This document shows, one piece after another, positions 1 to 10,428 of a stretch of DNA of 10,653 nt; the first letter of the stretch is position 1; each line of letters begins with the position of its first letter. Where the stretch lies: positions 1 through 10,653 of the forward strand of contig JNEM01009313.1 of assembly GCA_000697335.1 (NCBI GenBank), read 5' to 3'. Source of the stretch: Conidiobolus incongruus B7586 (Eukaryota; Entomophthoromycota; Entomophthoromycetes; Entomophthorales; Conidiobolaceae). Below the pieces are notes generated by a model. The model was given only the letters and a program-made list of their open reading frames with translations, did no database searches and was not told the origin of the DNA. Made by a program: the position numbers and the translations under genes.

Positions 1-887
1 TAATAATATAAAAATTTTATTATAACTATATATAGATTAATTTTAAATATTTATAATTAATTAATTAAAAATTTTTCAATAGTTAAATATAACTCAATAT
101 AACATAAAAATAATTGATTAATTATTAAAAGATGATATAGCTAATCACTCAAAAATATACACTATTATATATTAATTATAATCAATTCTTAAATTAATAT
201 TATATTTATTATTCATTCAAGATTAAAAATTTTAAAATATACCAATTTATAACATATCTCTAATTTATTAAAATCTCTATGGTGTTTATTATATTAGCAA
301 AATTAGTTGTGCAGCTTATGTTTTAGTGATTTTGAGTGTTTTATTTCTAAATTTTCAAATAAAATCAATTTACATCTTAATATTATAAATAATTGATTAA
401 AAATTTTTGGAATGATATTTTAGTTTAAGAAATAGAGAAATGTCTCCAATAATTGATGAAGTCAATCAAATTATATGAATTAATTTTGAAATTTGGGTAA
501 ATTTTATATATAACAAGATAAAATGATAATCCTTAAATATTATATAAAATATAATATTGTCAATAATATATTTATTGAGTAAAATTTTGTTGGATAATAG
601 TTGACTGGTTCATATAAATACTGAATTATTCTAGATAAATCCAATCACACATAAAAATGTAGTTTTTAGAAATATAAACTATATCCAAATTTTGTTTTAT
701 TAAAAACTTAAATATTTTATATTATTTGAATTGATATAGTATTTTTTTTAGTCAAGAAAATGTCTATAAATTTGATTGGTTATTAAAAGAAATTAGGTTT
801 GGATTTAATATAGTTATTAAATGAAACAGGCTTGCTGATTACATGATAATACTTACACTTGAATTTTAATTAATTAGCAAATATTAA
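1..887. other. AT-rich upstream intergenic DNA, no gene seen
   Basis: This stretch precedes the TBC gene. It is dense in A/T runs with stops in all frames, and I see only trivial open stretches: for example about 16 codons from an ATG near 279 and 12 codons from an ATG near 441, neither resembling a known family. No tRNA A/B boxes or rRNA segments were recognised. The last few hundred bases presumably carry the promoter and 5' UTR of the gene starting at 888. TATA-like strings are everywhere in this composition, so no single one can be called. Confidence 0.6.
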
Positions 888-2745
888 ATGAATGATAGTA
901 TAACGGAAACTATGTAGGTATACTATAAAATATATCATCTTAATATATTATTTATTTTTCAACTTTATAGTAAGCGTTGGAATTATACTTTTAATAAAGG
1001 TGCATTGAGTCGATTTCATCAAAATAAAAAAGGCTACTCTATAGATTGGGAATTAGATACAAAGGGCTTAAGGTCTTTGGCCTGGAGAGTATGTTATATT
1101 TTCTTCTTTTTTCAAAATTTAATAATCTTTCCTAGGTATTTTTTAATATATTAAAAGGTACCGATTTCAATCAATGGACCTTATCATTAAATGAAAGTAG
1201 AGCTAAATATACCCAATTGAAACAAAAGTATATAATGAATCCTTCTCAGCTAAAAGAAATTCGGCAAAATCCAGCTCTACATAATCCCCTTGACCCAGAT
1301 TTAAAGGTATTATGTGTTAAATTTTTTAAATTATCCTAACAAACTGTTCACAGAATCCTTGGACGAAATTTTTTTCTGATATTGAGTTTAAAAAACCCAT
1401 ACTTCAAGATGTTGAAAGAACGTAATTTGCTACTTTTTTTTCGAAATATATATTATATTTATTATTATTCAGATTTCCTGACATATCTTTTTTTCGCGAC
1501 GAGAAACACCAGCAAACTTTGACCGACGTTTTATTTATTTATTGTAAATTAAATGAAGATATTTCCTATCGACAAGGGATGCATGAACTTGCAGCTCCGA
1601 TTTTGTATTCTATTTTTCATGACGCCATCGATATTTCCACTTTCTCCAATTGCAAAGATAAATTTTTACAAAGGTAAATTAAGATACTAAATTTATCAAC
1701 AATCAAGTTTAATGAATTCCCTTTATTTCATAGTAATGATGGTCAAATTATGATGAAAGTTTTGGATTCTAAATTTATTGAACATGATACATTTACTTTA
1801 TTTTCCCAATTGATGAAATATGCAAAACCATGGTATGAAACACCTAAAGACCATCCACCGATAAGACCCCAGCTAGGCCACAGACTAGTAAATATCATTA
1901 TTAATCTCTATCTTGAAATCTATCTAATATTTCTTTCCATTGACTTTATAGTCAAGTTTTGAATTTCAAAGATCTCCTGACTCGACAATAGGGGTAAATT
2001 TAGAATCAATTTGATAACATATTAGTATTAAATTATCTTTATTAATGATATAGCCTAGTACAAGTAAATTGAGTAGTGTTAAATCAAAGCCCAGTAATCC
2101 AATACTGGCAAAATGTCATCGAATATTTTATGAAGTTTTACCTGTTGTGGATCCCAGATTATTTAATCATTTACAAACACTTGAGATAGAACCTCAGCTT
2201 TATTGCTTGTAATTCTAAATCAATCAACTTCAATCTATAACAATCACTTAATTCCATTTATTTAGGAGATGGATTCGATTACTGTTTAGCAGAGAATTTT
2301 CATTTGACGTTACCTTAAAGCTATGGGATGGGATCTTCTCTTATGACTCCACCTTGAAAATAACCGACTTCATCTGTGTCACCATGCTCTTGTATGTCAG
2401 ACATGAAGGTAAAATTAATTAATCACCACTTTATATATAATAGCTTACTCTCTTAATATAGTTCTTGATCAAGATTATTCTTTCACTCTTCATAAGTTGA
2501 TGCGCTTTCCACCATTCAATGATATTCCAAAATTGTTCAGTCATGCTGTATATTTATCTAAAAATTGCAACCAACTTGGTGGAGAGACCGTTCTCAAGGA
2601 AATATACCGCTCTAATGGAAAAGTTTATGACGAATTTTTAAATTCTTCACATTCAGTTGAAAACAATCGTTCCAGACCAAAATCAGATTCATTTGATCGC
2701 AGTTTTGGCAGTAATTTTAACTGGGCAACTGGTTTATTTGGATAA
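888..2745 (+). CDS. TBC1D5-like Rab GTPase-activating protein, ten exons
   Basis: This is a GTPase-activating protein of the TBC1D5 family, which acts on Rab7/Ypt7 at late endosomes with retromer. Exons read as 888-913, 971-1088, 1136-1306, 1354-1421, 1473-1673, 1734-1887, 1952-1993, 2054-2208, 2266-2408 and 2462-2745. All introns are GT-AG, 47-64 bases, and the frame closes exactly to give 453 residues and a TAA stop. The catalytic arginine finger is R127 in LQDVERTFP and the glutamine finger is Q162 in YRQGMHE, so the GAP site is intact. An NPL loop (N98-P99-L100) sits 27 residues before the Arg finger, matching the human retromer (VPS29)-docking Leu142/Arg169 spacing. Later family blocks are EHDTFTLFSQLM, PQLYCLRWIRLLFSREF and LWDGIF. 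The Ser/Asn-rich tail after about residue 410 is much shorter than in human TBC1D5 (about 795 residues). The start at 888 has an in-frame stop directly upstream. The 26-base first exon is the least certain part. Confidence 0.9.
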
Positions 2746-2997
2746 GTTAATGATAATATTAATTTTATTTTTCATTATCTGGAGTAAAATTTTTAAACTA
2801 ATTATGTAAATATTTTTTGTCATTGGGGCTAAATAGTGAATTGTTTTTATTCACAATATTAGTTTATATACTCTTAAAACCGAAATATTTTTTAAAAATT
2901 AATATCATCAGATCTTATATCATTCTTTAAAAATTAAAATATAATTACAATAGTTGAGTTAATATATTTATTACCAAAATTTATTTCGTTTTTAATA

Positions 2998-3025
2998 TTT
3001 GTTATATGTGAGTTAATATAACAAA
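2998..3025. repeat. 10-bp inverted repeat, 8-base loop
   Basis: TTTGTTATAT (2998-3007) and ATATAACAAA (3016-3025) are perfect reverse complements around an 8-base loop, about 250 bases downstream of the TBC stop codon. It may fold in a 3' UTR or terminator region. Arms of this length and AT content are expected a few times by chance in a window like this. Confidence 0.35.
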
Positions 3026-3460
3026 ATTGTAACAAAATAAAACATATTTATATCAATAAACTAGATTGAAATTCAAAAAGGATATTGATAATACAATCAA
3101 AGTAGAATAATTAACCTATAATAGGATTTTCGAATATTATATATAACAGTCTGTTTAATTATTTCATTTAATATATAAAACCTATATATAATTAGGTAAA
3201 AATGTTAGGTATATTTTTTAATTTATTCTAGCTAGTCTTTTCAAGTCAAAATACTCAAACGCTGAATATGAATTAAAGTTAATTATTATTGAGTTTTTTA
3301 TATATTATTAAAATGATATACTCAAATGATTGCTAAGAATTATTTACTTAAATGACTTTGTATCCTGTGAAATTAAAGTATATTTATAACTGAATAATGT
3401 ATTTTACAAATATTTCTATTTTATAATTTTCAACATTTGGTTCAAATTAAAATATCAATT

Positions 3461-3481
3461 CTCACGTGATTATCATGTGAG
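3461..3481. repeat. 21-bp near-perfect palindrome containing an E-box
   Basis: CTCACGTGAT, a single central T, and ATCATGTGAG form a palindrome with one mismatch, which would be a G-U wobble in RNA. The left arm contains the CACGTG E-box, the core recognised by bHLH proteins such as Cbf1/USF. The right arm carries the related CATGTG. Half of the arm bases are G or C, which is unusual in this spacer. No function can be assigned from sequence alone. Confidence 0.5.
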
Positions 3482-4267
3482 TTATTAATTTATTAAATTA
3501 TGGAATAGCAGAAGACAGAATTTTACGATTACATTAGATATACAAAGACAATTATTTGTATACTATAAATAAATTTTATTTAACTAATCAACAATTTATA
3601 TGTTAATTTTAACATGATTATCACCTCATTTGGAACATAAATTATAATAAAAATAGTTCTTTTACAACAAAAATTCTGGGCAAATAACTACTACTTAGTG
3701 TTTTAAATTAATGCTTATTATCTGTTCAATGAACCCTAGTTTGATTTGTATACCCAAATATAAATATTTTTGAAATTAATATTGAATTTTCTGAACCAGT
3801 TTGAGATAATAAAATTAAATATTTAATGTTTTGGCAATTGGTATAATACTTATATATTATTCAAACTATGTAATATCAAATTTAACAAACATTTACTTAT
3901 AATTCTCATCTTGTATTTCATATATTTGATCCACATATTAAAAATTTGAATCAATTTTATCTATATTTGAGATTTAATCAAAATATACTAAAAATAGATG
4001 ATTTTATTTAATCAAACTTTAAAACACAAAACAAAAAGTAACATGATATTATTTTCCAGATTTTGTTTAATATAATTACTAAAATACCCTTGAGTTGTAA
4101 ATATGTATAATTATGCATGTTTAGTTAAATCTAAGTTATTTTTTATTTTACAAAATACTACAATTGTTAAATAGAGCAGTCATTTTTTCTCACAAAGGAT
4201 GCTAAATTAATTGACATTCAAATATATACAAATTAGATGATTTTATATATAATAGTATATTACAATT

Positions 4268-4286
4268 ATGTAATCATCGATTACAT
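4268..4286. repeat. Small hairpin, 8-bp arms, 3-base loop
   Basis: ATGTAATC and GATTACAT are perfect complements separated by ATC. This is a compact hairpin in the convergent spacer, far from either stop codon. Arms of 8 bp are expected many times in DNA this AT-rich, so it is recorded only as structure. Confidence 0.25.
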
Positions 4287-4484
4287 CATTAAAAAACTTT
4301 TTAAATTCTCAGTTAAAATTAATCTCTATTCATATTATGATTCACAAACTTAATTTTTATAGTATGGAAAAACTAGAGCATTAAAAATGTTTAATAATAT
4401 TATTATATTAAAAATAAATTATGTCTAATAATAATTTCAACTATCCAATTGTATTGTTATTTGAATATCCGAGAATTGAAGTTG

Positions 4485-4520
4485 AGTTTCATAACTTTGG
4501 AATTTCCCAATTCTGAAACT
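4485..4520. repeat. Imperfect hairpin in a locally GC-richer patch
   Basis: AGTTTCA (4485-4491) pairs with TGAAACT (4514-4520), and inside it TTGG (4497-4500) pairs with CCAA (4507-4510). An alternative pairing is GAATTG (4473-4478) with CAATTC (4508-4513), and GGTTTTAACC follows at 4521-4530. Several competing stems in about 60 bases could reflect a structured RNA or a decayed repeat. No RNA family was recognised. Confidence 0.3.
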
Positions 4521-4808
4521 GGTTTTAACCTCCTAGAGTATTATTTAAATATCAATTAAAAACGATGTTTTCTTACTAATGATTTTCAAGTATATTTCTC
4601 GAATGAATTTGATTTTAAATATCCTAAAATATTAATTTAACAAATTGAAGTAAACTCGACTTTTCTATAAATGTTAATTGATATTTGATAAATCGGATCA
4701 AAATGTATATTGTGAACAAATAAATAGTATTTTCAAGCAATTAATAATGTATAAGAAATTTCTATATAATATACATTGAATCATATATTATATAATAAAT
4801 AAATCATT

Positions 4809-4837
4809 TTAATATCAAATTCCTAATTTGATATTAA
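4809..4837. repeat. 12-bp perfect inverted repeat, 5-base loop
   Basis: TTAATATCAAAT (4809-4820) and ATTTGATATTAA (4826-4837) are exact reverse complements around TCCTA. The hairpin lies about 260 bases 3' of the PKA stop codon, close to where that transcript should end. It could form in RNA from either strand or extrude as a cruciform. It is the longest short-loop arm I found in this spacer. Confidence 0.5.
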
Positions 4838-4895
4838 CAAATGGATCTAAAGTAGCCATAATAATATGCATATTAAAGCATCATTAGAGGTTACA

Positions 4896-4901
4896 TTTAT
4901 T
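4896..4901 (-). promoter_or_regulatory. Candidate poly(A) signal of the PKA gene
   Basis: The minus strand reads AATAAA here, about 196 bases after the PKA stop codon. A small GC-containing stem lies just before it in the transcript: GCTGG at 4902-4906 pairs with CCAGC at 4924-4928, with an adjoining AAAT/ATTT pairing and one bulged base. The position is plausible, but AATAAA words are frequent in this composition and fungal poly(A) signals are loose. Confidence 0.3.
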
Positions 4902-5096
4902 GCTGGAAATATAAAACAATTTACCAGCTAATAAAGTGATAAAAATAAAAGATTAAAAATTGGATTCAAAAATTTCATTAATAATTGAGCTAAAGTAAAA
5001 GAGTTACAGAGTTTTTGGAATGAAGCCACAATGATAATTGGTCAGTAACTAGCTCACCGATTAGTTGAGATTCTAATATTTCATCAGTCAAAGCTA

Positions 5097-6345
<1,249 letters not shown>

Positions 6346-7351
6346 ATTAAATTAGTAGTATATTTCAATATAATAATAAAATAAAAAACTTATACTTAAC
6401 AATTATAAGTAAACTAGTATTATTCAATGTTAATATATATTAAAGGAAGGTAATGATAAATTGTATTAAGATGTAATATAAATTCAAGTGGCACTAATGA
6501 ATAAAGAGTTAAATGTTAATTAGCATATAATTAAAAATTATCTAGTTTCAGAGAATCAATAATTAATTCAATTCTCTATACAATTAAATACCCATAAATT
6601 ACAATTATTAAATTAATAATATTGTATAATATAATATATATTAATAATTTGTGAATGTTTTCAACATATATCATAATTATAATTATAATATATATTCTTT
6701 CAAACTTTTATCCTTTTATTGGTGTTATTTTTATTTTTTTCAATATTTTAAGAATTTAGTTTTTTTTCTTAAATAAAATTGTGTAAAATATAACCCAATT
6801 TAAATTATATTCATTATTATTCAAAATTTTAATATATATAATAATTATTAGTATGTACTTACATAATAAAATATTTTGCATGTTCATATCTCAAACAATT
6901 AACAATTTTTTGAGTTTCATTATACTTTAAACTATTTTATCAAATAATGATTATAAATACATAATACCATATTAGAATATAAAACATAACTAACAATATA
7001 ATTCCATTTTGAACTCCTATATATTATTTAAAGTCTGAAAAAATAATTTATAGATTTCAACATTGTTTGAAAAACTTTGAATGAATACATAAATTATATA
7101 AAAAGTCCTAAAACTTCCATTACATATCTCATTTCAGATTGAATATTCAGAAAATTGATTCTTAAGTTTTTATACTAATTATTGATGATAAAAGTAATAT
7201 TCGAAATATAAAATATAAATAGATAATGAATGTATATTGAAATTGAATTTAGACCTAGTTTAAAATTTAACTACATGCATTAGTTCATATATCTAAATTG
7301 GATTTAGATTTATAATATATATTCTTATTATCAAAATAAAATATTTATATT

Positions 7352-7363
7352 TAATTGGTCAAA
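7352..7363 (+). repeat. Left member of a 12-bp inverted repeat pair
   Basis: TAATTGGTCAAA here is the exact reverse complement of TTTGACCAATTA at 8316-8327, 964 bases away. Read as terminal repeats, each has a 10-bp arm (ATTGGTCAAA) flanked on its outer side by TA, the target duplication used by Tc1/mariner-type DNA transposons. No transposase sequence lies between the arms, so this would at most be a non-autonomous element. It may equally be chance. Confidence 0.25.
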
Positions 7364-7820
7364 AAGTGGAGACAATTTGTTTTAACAACTGAAAATTTGA
7401 TTAAAAATTAAGATGAGAATATTATACTTGTAATAACTAAAATGGTCTTTGGACTTTTGACATAAACGTCAATATAACTTACCTTTTAATTAATCTTTTT
7501 TTTCAATAAATTCAAATTTTAATGCATTTAAATAGATATTATAGAATATATAACCATATTTATACCATATAAAATAATATCTAAAAAATGATTTAATCAA
7601 ATCTGAAACTATAAATAATATAAAATAATATTAAAATGCAATCCTTCTTATTTTAAGTTTAATATATATTAATAAAAAACAAATATATAAATTTAATTAT
7701 TTTGATAGTTAATTATTAAAGTGAATTTTATCACATAAATTAAAATAATAATTGAAATATACGTTATTATTTTTTAATAGTTTTATAAAAATTTCAAACT
7801 AAAATCAATCTTTAATATTT

Positions 7821-7846
7821 ATATATTATATATTATATTATTATTA
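7821..7846. repeat. ATATT/ATT microsatellite-like tract
   Basis: This tract consists only of A and T, with irregular ATAT and ATT units (TATATTATATTATATTATT-like). It looks like a slippage product in the AT-rich spacer, with no other distinguishing feature. Confidence 0.5.
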
Positions 7847-7986
7847 ACAATATTAATAGTATATATTTTCTAATTTCGAAACTAAAAATTATAATTAAAT
7901 TTTTATTTTTATATGGTGAATATCATCAAAATGCTCTATTAATATCATTATTTGTAAATTTTAATTTGAATATTTTTAAATATTAA

Positions 7987-8010
7987 TATAATATATATAT
8001 ATATATTATA
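7987..8010. repeat. (AT)8 microsatellite inside a 24-bp perfect palindrome
   Basis: An (AT)8 run is bounded by TATA on the left and TTATA on the right, so that the 24 bases from TATAAT to ATTATA equal their own reverse complement. A sequence of this kind can extrude a cruciform and melts easily. It lies near the middle of the 4.1-kb spacer. Confidence 0.6.
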
Positions 8011-8160
8011 ATATTGTCTATCAACTAATAGCGATATATTTTATTAAATTATTTGTAGTTTAATTTATAATAGCAATTATATATATTTTAAATTGATTAA
8101 AAATAATTCTAAATATCAAATGTTCTACCCATGAATTGATTAATTATCAAATATATAAAA

Positions 8161-8340
8161 TATTCGTCAACAAAACAGAGCCTTTTTGAGAGATTTAACT
8201 GAGTGATTAATAATTAGATAATAACTACAGACTAGCATAAACTCGTTCACTTTCAACTTGTTCATATATTCCTCAACTCCTATTCTTTACTAATTAAATC
8301 AGCTCCTTATTTGGGTTTGACCAATTATAATAAACTAATT
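8161..8340. other. GC-richer island in the AT-rich spacer, identity unknown
   Basis: These 180 bases contain 52 G/C (29%), against about 10% in the neighbouring rows, which is close to the level of exons in this window. The only open frame of note is on the minus strand, 8265-8167: 32 codons from ATG, extending eight codons upstream before a stop, beginning MNKLKVNEF. It matches no family I recognise. The + strand of 8240-8300 is pyrimidine-rich. It could be a remnant of a gene or transposon, a small noncoding RNA, or a conserved regulatory block. No snoRNA boxes or tRNA boxes are convincing. Confidence 0.35.
8316..8327 (-). repeat. Right member of a 12-bp inverted repeat pair
   Basis: TTTGACCAATTA is the reverse complement of 7352-7363. 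It lies at the edge of the GC-richer island, which would place that island just inside the right end if the pair marks an element. The core also contains CCAAT, so it could be a binding site for a CCAAT-box factor. Confidence 0.25.
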
Positions 8341-9073
8341 TTTATTAATTTATTTCTCAAAAAATAAATTGCAACTTATGAATATGTTAAATATTTATAT
8401 AGTTCTAAATTATTTATTAAATTAGTAAACTTTTGTATAAAATTTACTTATTTCTTTTATTAATCATTATTTGTCAGTTTTATTTAATAATTCATAATAT
8501 TTGTAATTTATATATTAAACTATTATTAATTAATATATTATTTTATTTGATTATATTGATTTTGAATTTTTTTAAATAATAAATCTTTAAACTTGAACTT
8601 TACAGATTTCATTTCATAAAAATATTTAAATAACTATCTTGTTCTATTATAAAAATGAAAATATATTATGATTATATAAAACTGTTTTATAGGCTTATAT
8701 ATATTAAAATATATTATAAAAAAATTTTATAAAAATATAAAAGATAATGAGTAATCTTTAGTTTATCAATTTATTTAATATAAAATCAAATTAAATTATT
8801 TTATTTTTAAATTACTTATGATATAATTTAAAAATCAGCTAGAAAAATAATAATTAATATTAAAGTTATTTATATCATAAAATAAAATATATATAATTTT
8901 TCTATAAATCAATCTTAAAATATTGAAAATCAATTATAAACAGATAATTATTGAATAATTGCATTAGATATTATTTAATATAATAGATCTAAATAGATTT
9001 TAATATTTTATTTTATTTTATTTATAATTAATTTTATATTTTATTAGCATTTATTTAAATATTTAGGACATAT

Positions 9074-9098
9074 ATTTAAATTTAAAAAAAATTTAAAT
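9074..9098. repeat. 10-bp AT-only inverted repeat
   Basis: ATTTAAATTT and AAATTTAAAT flank five A residues. With arms made only of A and T in DNA of about 90% A+T, this is close to what chance produces. Confidence 0.3.
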
Positions 9099-10428
9099 TT
9101 TTATTTATATATTAATTTAATAATATTGGGATTATAAATTTGAATTTTTTATAATTTTTATATATAAGTAATATACCAAAGAGTTTGAAATAAAAAACTA
9201 TTATTAATTTAATTAAGTCAGAATAATACTACTAAACAAAAATAATTAAAATATTTTTTTCCTATTAATAACTGTACTTTATAAATAATATAATTTAGTA
9301 TCAATATTAAATCAATGATAATAAAAATATAATAAAAAATTTATTTTAATTGCTTAATGATTAATATATTATACTCTATAAAGTTCCAATTTAATTATTT
9401 TAATAAATTAATCTTTACTTATTTTTTTAAAATAATTAATTTTATTAATCTTCAAAAAAATATCCTATATGGATATAATATTAATATATATTGCATGAAA
9501 TTTTAATAATTAATTAAAAGTTATTATTTATTTTGATAGTTAAGTTGTGATTGAATTAATTTAAAAGTAAAATACCAATTCTTATCTTGATATGAATTTA
9601 ACTGATAATAAGCATTTTTTTGAATATATTCTTTGTATTTTATTAATAATTTAAATGAATACTATATGAAACTCACCAATAAATTTAATATTTAATTTTT
9701 TGAGATATTAACGCTGATACTATTATTGTTCCAATATAATAATTATGTAAAATGGATGAATTAAAATATAAAACATTATGTAAGATATATTTACAAATCA
9801 TTTGAAATATATATTTGAAATAAAATTTCTTTTCCTATTGTAATTTAATTCTTGTATTGACATTTACATGTTATTAAATTATAGATTAGATAAGGATTAG
9901 ACGTAATAAACATCTCCTTATTAGAAATTATATTTTTATTTATTTTGTTATTAAAAGTTGATTTCAATAGTCTTCCTTATAGTTGTTTATATTAATTAGG
10001 AAGTGAATATAAATTATTTACAATGTACTTATTATGTAAATTATTAAATCATTTATTTAAAGTGTAAATGTTTAGATATAATATCAAATTGACAAATTAA
10101 TTAAAATTTTCATAATGTTAGTATGTTAAGTTATATAAGTATTAGATAATAAGATCAGTTATCCACTAATGAAAATAAGAATATTCAGATATTATATTTT
10201 TTGAGATTTTGTAAAGAAAGATTATATCATATACCTTATGAGTACTATTAAATTTTTACTAAAATTATTTTGACATTTTGAATATAAGGAAGACTGGAAT
10301 TTAATGGAAGAAATTCTCAGCTAAGATGAAATCCCACAATTTCATAAAGCGCAATATTTTTCATTATGGTTATATGTTAAGATTTAATTAGTTGAAACTC
10401 ATTCTTTTTGCCGTAGTAAAAAATAACC

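Larger units (their letters stand above)
2746..5096. other. Convergent intergenic spacer, no gene seen
   Basis: This spacer lies between the 3' ends of the TBC gene (+) and the PKA gene (-), so it should hold two 3' UTRs and terminators, but it is far longer than that requires. I find no open frame or exon chain with family resemblance on either strand and no tRNA or rRNA gene. It contains several small inverted repeats, the better ones listed separately. A weaker one lies 91 bases after the TBC stop, at 2836-2854 (GTGAAT and ATTCAC around a 7-base loop). Candidate AATAAA hexamers for the TBC transcript occur at 3036-3041 and 3055-3060, but such words are common in this composition. Confidence 0.6.
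6346..10428. other. 4.1-kb extremely AT-rich divergent spacer, no gene seen
   Basis: This spacer lies between the 5' ends of the PKA gene (-) and the eS25 gene (+), so both promoters must be in it. Long stretches have about 10% G+C: rows 8041-8100 and 8341-8400 have 5 and 7 G/C bases in 60. Stops are dense in all frames. I see no exon chain, tRNA, rRNA or transposase. It holds AT microsatellites, AT palindromes, a GC-richer island at about 8161-8340 and a possible inverted-repeat pair at 7352 and 8327, listed separately. Such DNA could act as a replication origin or matrix attachment region, but nothing here proves that. Confidence 0.6.

Noticed and set aside
274-330. Short open stretch starting MVFIILAKLVVQLMF, resembling a signal peptide
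   Set aside because: It has only about 16 codons before a stop, no downstream exon can be joined with convincing splice sites, and hydrophobic translations are typical of AT-rich noncoding DNA.
1750-1962. Stand-alone 70-residue + strand protein starting MMKVLDSKF
   Set aside because: It is exon 6 of the TBC gene running into its intron. The part after GHRL is intron sequence that shares no similarity with the family.
3431-3455. TTTGGTTCAAATTAA as a possible tRNA B box
   Set aside because: It lacks the matching CC of the B box, no A box lies at the right distance, and no cloverleaf can be drawn.
3461-3481. A yeast-type point centromere element (CDEI-like CACGTG next to AT-rich DNA)
   Set aside because: There is no CDEIII-like motif at the required distance, and the gene features do not point to a budding yeast.
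3539-3562. Hairpin TATACAAA/TTTGTATA with an 8-base loop
   Set aside because: Arms of 8 bp made almost entirely of A/T are expected many times by chance in this composition.
3730-3740. AACCCTAG as a telomere-like repeat unit
   Set aside because: It occurs once, with no tandem array, in ordinary spacer DNA.
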